From assembly GCA_937885645.1 (NCBI GenBank), contig CALABJ010000009.1, forward strand, positions 1 through 25,155: 25,155 bases of DNA, written 5' to 3'. The first letter of the stretch is position 1, and each line of letters begins with the position of its first letter. A program made the translations under genes and the position numbers. The notes beneath the pieces were generated by a model. The model searched no databases and was not told the origin of the DNA. It worked only from the letters and a program-made list of their open reading frames with translations. Below, one piece after another: positions 14,481-21,510 of the stretch. Source of the DNA: RGIG4097 sp937885645. Its GTDB lineage: Bacteria; Bacillota; Clostridia; Christensenellales; CAG-917.

Positions 14481-15635
14481 CTATTTGTTTTGAGGTCTGC
14501 CGGGAATGTCAGCAGGTGTATATTGCATGAGAGGTTGCTCTTGTGTCACGTAGGGGACAAATGCCACAGGTTGGACGATAGGGGGCATTTGATAGGGCTC
14601 ACCTGTTTCACTGTTGTAGTGAGTGGGGGCATATTGTTGGGGTTGAGGGGGATAGGGATAAGGATATCCGCCGTAGGGTTGTTGAGGGGGATAAGGTGCA
14701 TATTGAGGAGGATAAGGATATGCGCCGTAAGGTGTGGCGGGGTGTGATGAGAAGTTTGCGGTCTCATCAGGCTTTTCAACCTCAATGGTCTTGTTTTGGG
14801 ATTTTTCAAATTCTTCACCAGCAAATTCGTCAAAAGTGGGTGTCTTGGGTGAATCCAAATCCACTTCCTTGACGGGGAGTTGCTTCAACTTTCTGCGGAC
14901 GGGAGGTGATTGCTTGATTTTGCCCTTTGCAAGGAGAAGGGTTGCTCTTGCACGGCTTCTGCCACAATGCAAGCAAGCAGTGACGGTCAAAGGATTGATT
15001 GCACCACAGGAAGGACAGACGTAAGTTTCGCCTTCAATGAGGTCTTCATCAATTTCTGAATAGGGGTCGGAGTAATAACCAACCAGGTCTTTAAGACCTG
15101 AGGTGATCTTGCGGAGTTTTGCAACGTCCTCTGATCCCATTTCATTGACCTTTTCTCTGTAAGCATCAAGCATTTGGGCTTGCTTTGCAAGTTCCGCATT
15201 GGTCTTTGTGCGGTAGTCTTCAATCTCCTTCATGCTCTTGGCTTTGTCGTCAAGCATCTTTGCGCGCTTGTCGTTGATTTCCTTGTCGATGCCCTTCATT
15301 CTTTCCTTGACGAGGAGGTCAAGTTTCATCTTTGTCTTGCGCATTTCGATGACGTCAAGACTGTCGTGTGTTTCCTCATTTCTGGGCAGAGGTGCACCAC
15401 AGGACACGCAAAACTTTGCGCCGGGCAGATTTTTACTTCCGCAAATGACGCAGACGGGTTTTGCAAGTACGCCGAGAATATTGCCGCATTTTGCGCAATA
15501 ACGGTTGCCTGCTGTGTTTTTAGTGCCACAAGAGGGGCATTCGCATTCGTAGTTTTCGGCAACGTCAGCACCGCACTTTGTGCAGAATGCTTGACCTGCT
15601 TCAACTGCGCTTCCACAAACTTTGCAAGTGAACAT
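14481..15635 (-). CDS. Four-zinc-ribbon protein with charged helical region and Pro/Tyr-rich tail
   Basis: This 384-residue protein has three N-terminal zinc ribbons (Cys4/7/18/21, Cys33/36/47/50 and Cys62/65/76/79), then a long charged helical, probably coiled-coil segment (about 92-185). A fourth ribbon follows (Cys207/210/221/224). A basic, Pro-containing linker leads to a low-complexity tail rich in Pro, Tyr and Gln (about 299-345), which ends in PPIVQPVAFVPYVTQE (351-366). No membrane segment or enzyme motif is visible. The tail could be a flexible interaction arm, and the shared motif suggests it contacts or competes with the membrane protein two genes downstream. AAGGGAG precedes the ATG. 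It follows glnS by 36 bases, in one unit with the two membrane proteins. Confidence 0.9.
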   Translation of the reverse strand: MFTCKVCGSAVEAGQAFCTKCGADVAENYECECPSCGTKNTAGNRYCAKCGNILGVLAKPVCVICGSKNLPGAKFCVSCGAPLPRNEETHDSLDVIEMRKTKMKLDLLVKERMKGIDKEINDKRAKMLDDKAKSMKEIEDYRTKTNAELAKQAQMLDAYREKVNEMGSEDVAKLRKITSGLKDLVGYYSDPYSEIDEDLIEGETYVCPSCGAINPLTVTACLHCGRSRARATLLLAKGKIKQSPPVRRKLKQLPVKEVDLDSPKTPTFDEFAGEEFEKSQNKTIEVEKPDETANFSSHPATPYGAYPYPPQYAPYPPQQPYGGYPYPYPPQPQQYAPTHYNSETGEPYQMPPIVQPVAFVPYVTQEQPLMQYTPADIPGRPQNK

Positions 15636-15671
15636 ATCCTATCTCCCTTGATTTATTGCTCTTTATGTTGT

Positions 15672-17291
15672 TTATTTTGCTTTGAAACTGTCTTTCAGTC
15701 CAACGATGCTGTTGTATTCCTCTCCATCAACATTGCGCTTGATGAAATATCCTTGACGGAGGAATTGGAATCTGTCGCCGGGCTTTGCTGATGCAAGGAA
15801 CTTTTCTGCCTTGCCGCCCAGGACGGTCAGTGAGTTGGGGTTGACTCTGTCCATATAGTCGCCGTCACCGTCGTTGATGAGATAGTCAAACATATTCAGG
15901 CGGACGTCGATTGAGTCATTGGCGTTGACCCAGTGGATTGTGCCCTTCACCTTGATGTTTGCGCCTTCTTCACCACTCTTTGTGCCTTCAAGAAGTTCAA
16001 CGTGTACGCATGTGACGTTGCCGTCGGCGTCTTGTTCAACACCTGCGTACTTCACCACGTATGCTCCCTTCAATCTCACCATACCGTCAGGCTTCAAACG
16101 GAAGAATTTTGAGGGGGGATTGAGGGCGAAGTCGCTTTCCTCAATGTAGAGTTCTCTTGAGAAAGTGCAGACGTGTTTTTCATCTGTGTTGGGGTTGTTT
16201 TCAATGAAACAATCCTCACTCTTTCCTTCGGGATAGTTGTCAACGATGAGTTTAAGAGGCTTTGTGACAACCATTGCTCTTGTTGCGTTTTGGTTGAGGT
16301 TTTCTCTCACGCAGTGTTCAAGGATTGCAATGTCAACTTCGCTGTCTGCCTTGGCTACGCCGATACGTGAGCAGAAATCTCTTATTGCTTCAGGGGGGTA
16401 TCCTCTTTCTCTAATACCGCTGAGGGTTGAAAGACGAGGGTCGTTCCAGCCCCACACAACACCTTCATCAACAAGACGCTTGATGAAACGCTTGCTCATA
16501 ACGGTGTGTGTAAGATTAAGTCTTGCAAACTCAATTTGACGAGGACGAGGTGCGGGGAATCCGCAGTTTTCCGTCACCCAGTCGTAGAGAGGACGATGGT
16601 TTTCAAATTCAAGTGAGCAAAGTGAGTGTGTGATGCCTTCGATTGCATCCTCAAGAGGATGAGCAAAGTCATACATAGGATAAATCACCCATTTTGAACC
16701 AGTGTGAGGATGCTCTGCGTGGCAAATACGATATATGACAGGGTCACGCATATTGATGTTGGGTGATGCCATATCTATCTTTGCGCGGAGCACTCTTTCG
16801 CCGTCAGCAAATTCCCCTGCTCTCATTCTTTCAAAGAGGTCAAGGCTTTCTTCAACTGAGCGGTTGCGATAAGGGCTTTCAGTGCCGGGCACTTCAAAAC
16901 TGCCTCTTGTTGCGCGGATTTCATCTGCGGTCAAATCGCAGACGTATGCCTTGCCGTCTTTGATGAGTTTGACGGCACATTCATACATTTGGTCAAAGTA
17001 GTCACTGGCGTTGAGCACTCTGTCCCAGTCAAAGCCAAGCCACTTGATGTCTTCCTTGATGGACTCCATATATTCCACGTCTTCCTTGGCAGGATTGGTG
17101 TCGTCAAAGCGGAGGTTGCACTCCCCTTGATACTTTTCTTTCATGCCAAAGTTGATGCACAAAGCCTTTGCGTGGCCGATGTGCAGATAGCCGTTGGGCT
17201 CAGGGGGGAATCTGGTGATGATTTTCGACACTTTACCGCTGGCAAGTTCGTCGTCGATGATTTCTTCGATAAAGTTTCTTGAAACGTCCAT
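15672..17291 (-). CDS. glnS: Glutaminyl-tRNA synthetase
   Basis: GlnRS charges tRNA-Gln directly with glutamine using ATP. The 539-residue product has the class I signatures PPEPNGYLHIGH (29-40) and MSKR (265-268), the RFDDTNP segment (61-67) and the C-terminal anticodon-binding beta-barrels typical of GlnRS rather than GluRS. Many Firmicutes lack GlnRS and use GatCAB amidation instead, so its presence is informative about lineage. AAAGGA overlaps the end of the preceding GNAT-like gene, and the two are 3 bases apart, so they are cotranscribed. The 539 residues are close to the usual bacterial length and no domain is missing. Confidence 0.98.
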   Translation of the reverse strand: MDVSRNFIEEIIDDELASGKVSKIITRFPPEPNGYLHIGHAKALCINFGMKEKYQGECNLRFDDTNPAKEDVEYMESIKEDIKWLGFDWDRVLNASDYFDQMYECAVKLIKDGKAYVCDLTADEIRATRGSFEVPGTESPYRNRSVEESLDLFERMRAGEFADGERVLRAKIDMASPNINMRDPVIYRICHAEHPHTGSKWVIYPMYDFAHPLEDAIEGITHSLCSLEFENHRPLYDWVTENCGFPAPRPRQIEFARLNLTHTVMSKRFIKRLVDEGVVWGWNDPRLSTLSGIRERGYPPEAIRDFCSRIGVAKADSEVDIAILEHCVRENLNQNATRAMVVTKPLKLIVDNYPEGKSEDCFIENNPNTDEKHVCTFSRELYIEESDFALNPPSKFFRLKPDGMVRLKGAYVVKYAGVEQDADGNVTCVHVELLEGTKSGEEGANIKVKGTIHWVNANDSIDVRLNMFDYLINDGDGDYMDRVNPNSLTVLGGKAEKFLASAKPGDRFQFLRQGYFIKRNVDGEEYNSIVGLKDSFKAK

Positions 17292-17294
17292 TTT

Positions 17295-17663
17295 TTATCC
17301 TTTACAATATCCGTGTAGGTTGATTTCTGTGGTGATTGCTCGCATATAGCCGTCCTCGTAGGTGAAGCCGTAAAGGACAAGCTCCTTGTGTTCTCCTTTG
17401 AATTTGATTTCGGTGGGTGCTCCCAAACCAAACTTGAAGAACATGGCGTGGATGAAGAAAAGTCTGTCTCCTATTTCCACCGTCGGGAGGAAGCGGACAG
17501 CATCAACAAGTATGCTTCCGTCCACCTTGACACGCATATATCCAACAGGGTTGCCCTCATCAAGAAAGATGAAGTTTGCGCCGTCAACGGTTTCATCAGG
17601 GGATATGGACGAATATATCTTTTTCAGTTCGTCTTTTTCTTGCACGTACGCGAGAGTTAACAT
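17295..17663 (-). CDS. Small GNAT-fold-like protein
   Basis: This 122-residue protein follows the strand-helix pattern of GNAT acetyltransferases: FIFLDEGNPVGYMRVKV (51-67 region, beta2-beta3), a core strand (ILVDAVRFLP) and a terminal LVLYGFTYEDGYM resembling the GF-EDG end of the fold. The usual acetyl-CoA P-loop (R/QxxGxG/A) is replaced by VEIGDRLFF, so it may not bind acetyl-CoA in the normal way. The family assignment is tentative. It heads the glnS unit under a near-consensus promoter, has no Shine-Dalgarno, and its ATG is predicted to lie only a few bases from the transcription start. A regulatory or scaffold role is possible. Confidence 0.75.
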   Translation of the reverse strand: MLTLAYVQEKDELKKIYSSISPDETVDGANFIFLDEGNPVGYMRVKVDGSILVDAVRFLPTVEIGDRLFFIHAMFFKFGLGAPTEIKFKGEHKELVLYGFTYEDGYMRAITTEINLHGYCKG

Positions 17664-17672
17664 AGTATATAA

Positions 17673-17701
17673 ATTTTACGACTAATAGCACCATTTGTCA
17701 A
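17673..17701 (-). promoter_or_regulatory. Near-consensus sigma-A promoter of the glnS unit
   Basis: On the minus strand TTGACA (17701-17696), a 17-base spacer and TAAAAT (17678-17673) are seen, matching 11 of 12 consensus positions. The -10 box ends 9 bases before the ATG at 17663, leaving room for a leader of only about 2-3 bases. No Shine-Dalgarno fits in that space. Confidence 0.85.
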
Positions 17702-17852
17702 TGATAAATATTTTTGCTTTTCCTCTCTCCCTCTTTGAAAAAGAGGATTTTTTGAAGGGATTTGATGAAAAAGGTGAATTCTATCCAAACGGATTTAATG
17801 AACTGCATAATTTTTTAATATAAAAAATTTTCTTGCCAAAACCAAAAATTAA
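17702..17852. other. AT-rich intergenic stretch with a short hairpin
   Basis: No gene is visible. CCTCTTT (17730-17736) and AAAGAGG (17740-17746) form a 7-bp hairpin followed on the plus strand by ATTTTTT. As no plus-strand gene precedes it, this is not an obvious terminator and may be a copy of a dispersed intergenic repeat. The rest is AT-rich without other structure that I can support. Confidence 0.5.
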
Positions 17853-17877
17853 CAAAAAAACGGACGACACGCGTCCG
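17853..17877 (-). terminator. Terminator of the ecf-truA unit
   Basis: On the minus strand CGGACG pairs with CGTCCG around a 5-base loop (17877-17861), followed by T7 (17860-17854). It lies about 75 bases after the truA stop. A further inverted repeat nearer truA (GCCCT 17910-17914 with AGGGC 17921-17925) is followed by a T-run only on the plus strand. Confidence 0.75.
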
Positions 17878-17951
17878 CTTTATTATCATCATTTTTTCAA
17901 GGGTTTTCCGCCCTACTTTTAGGGCTATTTTTTTGTTTTTTTTACTCTTTT

Positions 17952-18722
17952 TCAGTCCTCGTATTCCACACTGACAAGGGTAAGTCCTTCGGGAGGAAGG
18001 GTTTTGCCTGCCCTTGTCCTGTCACGGGAGTCGATGATTTCCTTCACATCTTCAGGTGTCAGTTTGCCCATGCCCACATAGACCAACGTGCCTGCGATAA
18101 TGCGCACCATATTGTACAAAAATCCGTTGCCTGTGACTGAAATGTCCATCTTGACAGGGGCAAATGCTCCGCCCTTGATTGCAGTCAGTTGTGTCACGGC
18201 AATATCAATGGAAAACACGGTTCTAACCGTGGATTTTACCACTGAGCCACTGGCTTCAAAGCACTTGAAATCGTGTTCGCCAACGATATATTCCGCCGCT
18301 TTTTTCATATCGTCCACGTTCAAAGGGCTGATGATGTGAGTGTGGTTGCGGTTGAGGGTTGCAATGCGGTGAGGTGCGCTATAAAGACTATAACGATAAG
18401 TCTTTCTCTTCGCAGAAAATCTTGCATTGAAGTCGTCACTTGTTTCCTCACATTGAAGCATGCTGATGTCATCGGGAAGTTCTGTGTTGACTGCATAGGG
18501 GATTTTGTCGGTGGGGATTGAAGTGACTGCGTCAAAATGAATCACTTGACCTTCTGCGTGGACTCCTGAGTCAGTGCGTCCGCTTGCGGTGCAAGAAGTG
18601 GGTGCGCCAAAGATTTTGGTGAGAGCAATTTCAGTTTTTTCTTGCACGGACATGCCGTTCAGTTGTCTTTGCCAACCGACGTAGTTTGCTCCGTCATAAG
18701 AAATCACTGCCCTATATCTCAT
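17952..18722 (-). CDS. truA: tRNA pseudouridine(38-40) synthase TruA
   Basis: TruA isomerises uridines 38-40 of the anticodon stem-loop of many tRNAs. The 256-residue product starts MRYRAVISYDG and has the catalytic Asp51 in GRTDSGVHA (48-56), the conserved YVGWQRQ (14-20) and the C-terminal GFLYNMVRIIAGTL. The ATG at 18722 is chosen over one at 18761 because it matches the family N-terminus and overlaps the ecfT stop as ATGA (18722-18719). Linkage after ecfT is classical in Firmicutes, but the usual rplM and rpsI do not follow; a terminator does. Confidence 0.97.
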   Translation of the reverse strand: MRYRAVISYDGANYVGWQRQLNGMSVQEKTEIALTKIFGAPTSCTASGRTDSGVHAEGQVIHFDAVTSIPTDKIPYAVNTELPDDISMLQCEETSDDFNARFSAKRKTYRYSLYSAPHRIATLNRNHTHIISPLNVDDMKKAAEYIVGEHDFKCFEASGSVVKSTVRTVFSIDIAVTQLTAIKGGAFAPVKMDISVTGNGFLYNMVRIIAGTLVYVGMGKLTPEDVKEIIDSRDRTRAGKTLPPEGLTLVSVEYED

Positions 18723-19567
18723 ACAAGACCCCAAAACATAAGGGTATCTACAAGGCCACACCAGAAATATCTGTCAAGCATGATGACCACAAAATATCCG
18801 CTCATAACAAGAGAAGAAATGCAGTCCGCAAGACCAATCTTTGCCACCTTCATTTTGGTGCGGTTGTCAGTTGCGTTGTAGCATCTGCTGTCCATTGCAA
18901 AAGCAAGTTCGTCCGCTCTTCTAAATGAGTTGACAAAGAGAGGAATAAGCACGGGAAGAAGGGCCTTTGCTCTTTGGAGAGGACCACCTGTGTCAAAGGC
19001 TGCACCACGGGATTTTTGTGCTGCGATAATCTTGTGAGTTTCTTCAAACAAGGTGGGGATAAAGCGGAGTGCAATCGACATTATCATTGCAATATCACGG
19101 ACGGGCACCTTGATAAGACGGAGAGGTGAAAGCAAACTTTCAACACCGTCAGCAAGGGCAACGGGAGTGGTTGTCAACGACAGCAAAGATGCGCCCGTAA
19201 TCAACAAAACAAGCCTTAAAACCATCTTTATGGTTGTATGAACTGAGGATACGGTGATTACAAGCTTTTTCCAAGACCACAAAATCTCACTGCCGTTTTC
19301 ACCGCCGAGGAACAGATTTATGAGCGCAGTGAACGCCACGATAAACAGCACACCGCGGACTGATTTCAACACCGAGCCTATGGGCAGTTTTGCCACAAGC
19401 ACTATGGTGATGAGAAGTGCCGCAGTCAGCATAAAACCAAAATAACTCTTGATGAAAAAGATGCCCACAACAAACATCAAAGTGATGATCAGTTTCACCC
19501 TTGCATCCATACGATGTATTGGTGAATTTGCAGGATAATATTGACCGAAGGATACGTCTTTAAACAT
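18719..19567 (-). CDS. ecfT: Energy-coupling factor transporter transmembrane protein EcfT
   Basis: EcfT is the membrane scaffold that couples ATP hydrolysis by EcfA1/EcfA2 to vitamin- or metal-binding S-components. The 282-residue product has the N-terminal PIHRMDARVKL (16-26), several hydrophobic helices and the two coupling-helix motifs that dock on the ATPases, SRG (186-188, in AAQKSRGAAF) and SRC (227-229, in AMDSRCY). The second normally reads x-R-G, so Cys229 is a mild deviation. It overlaps ecfA2 by 8 bases and truA by 4. No S-component gene is in the window, as expected for a group II module shared by several S-proteins. Confidence 0.96.
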   Translation of the reverse strand: MFKDVSFGQYYPANSPIHRMDARVKLIITLMFVVGIFFIKSYFGFMLTAALLITIVLVAKLPIGSVLKSVRGVLFIVAFTALINLFLGGENGSEILWSWKKLVITVSSVHTTIKMVLRLVLLITGASLLSLTTTPVALADGVESLLSPLRLIKVPVRDIAMIMSIALRFIPTLFEETHKIIAAQKSRGAAFDTGGPLQRAKALLPVLIPLFVNSFRRADELAFAMDSRCYNATDNRTKMKVAKIGLADCISSLVMSGYFVVIMLDRYFWCGLVDTLMFWGLV

Positions 19568-20432
19568 TGCCGTCCCCTCCTTTCAACTTCTTGTATTCAT
19601 CAAGGGCTGAGGTCAATTCATCAATGGTGAGGATTGTCTTGTCAAGGGAGATTCCCTCTTCTTCAAGGCGGTCAACAACTCTTGCAACAAAGGGCACGTC
19701 AAGACCTATTTCTTTGATGAGGTTTCTGTCGCCAAACACTTCCTTGGGACTGCCGTCTGCCACGATTTTGCCGTCACAAAGTGCAACTATTCTGTCTGCC
19801 AACTCGCAGGCGGAATCCATATTGTGAGTGACCATAACAACCGTGGGGCAAACTTCTCTCTTCAACTTTAAGACAAGTTCAGTTATCTCTTTGACACCGA
19901 TGGGGTCAAGACCTGCAAAAGGCTCGTCAAGGACAAGGATTTTAGGTTCCATTGCAATGACACCTGCAATTGCAGCACGGCGTTTTTCACCGCCTGAAAG
20001 TTCAAAAGGACTGCGCTCTGCAAAGGTTTCATAAGGGAGGCCAACAAGGTCCATTGCTCTACGGACCCTCTTGTCAATCTCCTCTTTTGAAAGTTTCATA
20101 TTTTTAGGACCAAAGGCAACGTCCTTTGCCACGGTGTCTTCAAAGAGTTGATATTCAGGATATTGGAAAACCATGCCCACGTCAAAACGCAGTTGCTTCA
20201 AGTTTTTCTTGTTTGAGGTGGGGATACCGCAAATTTCAACAACGCCTGTTTGCGCCTTGATAAGTCCGTTGAGGTGTTGCACAAGGGTGGACTTGCCGCT
20301 GCCTGTGTGTCCAACAACGGTGACAAACTCTCCTTCATTGATTGAAAGATTGACGCTGTCAAGCGCCACCTTTTCAGAAGGTGTCTTTTTTGAATAGATA
20401 TAGGTGAGGTCGGTTATCTTAATTGCTTGCAT
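19560..20432 (-). CDS. ecfA2: Energy-coupling factor ATPase EcfA2
   Basis: This is the second ABC ATPase of the ECF module. The 290-residue product has Walker A GHTGSGKS (41-48), Q-loop Gln90, signature LSGGE (145-149), Walker B ILVLDE (165-170) and the switch His of VTHNMD. The YPEYQLF segment after the Q-loop is typical of EcfA2, which pairs with EcfA1 to form the heterodimer. GGAGG lies four bases before the ATG, inside the end of ecfA1, which it overlaps by 19 bases. No defect is visible. Confidence 0.96.
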   Translation of the reverse strand: MQAIKITDLTYIYSKKTPSEKVALDSVNLSINEGEFVTVVGHTGSGKSTLVQHLNGLIKAQTGVVEICGIPTSNKKNLKQLRFDVGMVFQYPEYQLFEDTVAKDVAFGPKNMKLSKEEIDKRVRRAMDLVGLPYETFAERSPFELSGGEKRRAAIAGVIAMEPKILVLDEPFAGLDPIGVKEITELVLKLKREVCPTVVMVTHNMDSACELADRIVALCDGKIVADGSPKEVFGDRNLIKEIGLDVPFVARVVDRLEEEGISLDKTILTIDELTSALDEYKKLKGGDGNV

Positions 20433-21286
20433 ACGCCCTCCACCAGTTCATCTTCATTGGTTATTGTGGTGTCAAAGGCAAAGCCTTTCTCCACAAGTCT
20501 ATTTGCGGTTTCAGTGGCAGGGGGCAGGGTGAGGCCATACACTGTCACATCGTGTGAAAACACTTCTTTCGGGGTGCCGTCAAGGACAATTTGTCCCTTT
20601 TCAAGAACGATGATTCTGTCTGCAAGGGCGGCTTCGTCCATATTGTGGGTGACCATGATGACGGTTATGCCTTGGTCATTGAGCTCCTTGGCGATGGACA
20701 TAATCTCTCGCCTACCAAGAGGGTCAAGCATGGCAGTTGACTCGTCAAAGACGATGACGTCAGGGCGCATTGCAAGGACCCCTGCAATTGCCACACGTTG
20801 CTTTTGTCCGCCACTAAGCTTGCTGACAGGGCGCTCTACATATTCCATCATGCCCACGCTTTCAAGGGCGGAATATACTCTATCTACAATTTCTTCACGA
20901 GGAAGTCCTATATTTTCAGGGCCAAACGCCACGTCGTCCTCTACTATTGTCGCCACTGTTTGGTTGTCGGGGTTTTGGAAGACGATGCCCACTTTTTTAC
21001 GTACGTCAAAAGCGGTGATTTCCTTTCCGTCACCGTCTTTGAGGTTGCCAGCATCTACTTCTTTGGTGTTGATGCCGTCAACTACAACTTGTCCTGACTT
21101 GTTTGTGGGCAAAAATAAACCGTTGAGCAGTTTGGACAGTGTGCTTTTGCCACTGCCGTTCATTCCGACCAACGCGACAAAACTGCCTTTCTCAACGGAA
21201 AAAGACAGGTTTTTGAGGGCTTTTAGACTGCGGCCCTCCCCTAATGAGTAAGAATAATTTACTCCTTTGAGGACGATATACGACAT
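20414..21286 (-). CDS. ecfA1: Energy-coupling factor ATPase EcfA1
   Basis: This is the first ABC ATPase of the ECF module and the head of the operon. The 290-residue product has Walker A GMNGSGKS (41-48), Q-loop Gln104 in VFQNPDNQ (typical of EcfA1), signature LSGGQ (157-161), Walker B VIVFDE (177-182) and switch His214. A Gly/Asp/Lys-rich stretch of several residues (79-90) between Walker A and the Q-loop looks like a small insertion compared with usual EcfA1. The ATG fits the family N-terminus, yet there is no Shine-Dalgarno and the -10 box ends 9 bases upstream, so the message should be nearly leaderless. In many Firmicutes rplQ precedes this gene; here nifJ is divergent instead. Confidence 0.96.
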   Translation of the reverse strand: MSYIVLKGVNYSYSLGEGRSLKALKNLSFSVEKGSFVALVGMNGSGKSTLSKLLNGLFLPTNKSGQVVVDGINTKEVDAGNLKDGDGKEITAFDVRKKVGIVFQNPDNQTVATIVEDDVAFGPENIGLPREEIVDRVYSALESVGMMEYVERPVSKLSGGQKQRVAIAGVLAMRPDVIVFDESTAMLDPLGRREIMSIAKELNDQGITVIMVTHNMDEAALADRIIVLEKGQIVLDGTPKEVFSHDVTVYGLTLPPATETANRLVEKGFAFDTTITNEDELVEGVCKQLR

Positions 21287-21300
21287 AATGCTTGCATTAT
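21285..21300. repeat. Palindrome spanning the ecfA1 start codon and -10 box
   Basis: ATAATGC-TT-GCATTAT is a perfect 7-bp inverted repeat with a 2-base centre. It runs from the ecfA1 ATG (21286-21284 in part) through most of the -10 hexamer (21301-21296). A protein bound here would block the promoter; it could also be chance symmetry of AT-rich sequence. Confidence 0.55.
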
Positions 21301-21324
21301 AGCACCGAGAAAGTCAAAAATCAA
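21296..21324 (-). promoter_or_regulatory. Extended -10 sigma-A promoter of the ecf-truA operon
   Basis: On the minus strand TTGATT (21324-21319), a 17-base spacer ending in TGC and a perfect TATAAT (21301-21296) are seen, giving an extended -10. Nine bases (GCAAGCATT) separate it from the ATG, so transcription should start about 2-4 bases before the start codon. Confidence 0.85.
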
Positions 21325-21409
21325 CTGATTGCTGACGACATAACTTGATTAATCCCCCAATATGTCTATTTTCAAAACAACTTTCACGATGTGCACAGTC
21401 TTTTTCTTA

Positions 21410-21438
21410 TTGACTATTGCGCTCAATAGGTTTATAAT
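21410..21438 (+). promoter_or_regulatory. Sigma-A promoter of the pyruvate:ferredoxin oxidoreductase gene
   Basis: TTGACT (21410-21415), a 17-base spacer and a perfect TATAAT (21433-21438) match 11 of 12 consensus positions. The expected start is near 21445, leaving a leader of about 65 bases. Confidence 0.9.
21414..21429. promoter_or_regulatory. Operator-like dyad in the promoter spacer
   Basis: CTATTG-CGCT-CAATAG is a perfect 6-4-6 inverted repeat lying between the -35 and -10 boxes. The position is typical for a repressor. I could not match it to a known redox regulator such as Rex (which prefers TTGTGAA...TTCACAA). Confidence 0.5.
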
Positions 21439-21448
21439 GTTCAATGCA

Positions 21449-21463
21449 CGGGCTTTTAGCCCG
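21449..21463 (+). promoter_or_regulatory. Hairpin at the 5' end of the oxidoreductase leader
   Basis: CGGGCT and AGCCCG form a 6-bp stem with a TTT loop only a few bases after the predicted transcription start. There is no U-tract after it, so it is more likely a 5' mRNA-stabilising hairpin than a terminator. Confidence 0.55.
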
Positions 21464-21510
21464 CATACACGAGAACAATAAAATTTTTGAATACATTATG
21501 GAGGCATTCA

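Noticed and set aside
14700..14800. Repetitive Pro/Tyr coding stretch as a DNA repeat or CRISPR-like array
   Set aside because: The periodicity is irregular and follows codons for Pro, Tyr and Gln in frame; it is a low-complexity protein tail.
17910..17940. Inverted repeat GCCCT/AGGGC followed by a long T-run on the plus strand as a terminator
   Set aside because: No plus-strand gene precedes it; for the minus-strand truA transcript there is no U-tract after this stem. The 17861-17877 stem fits better.
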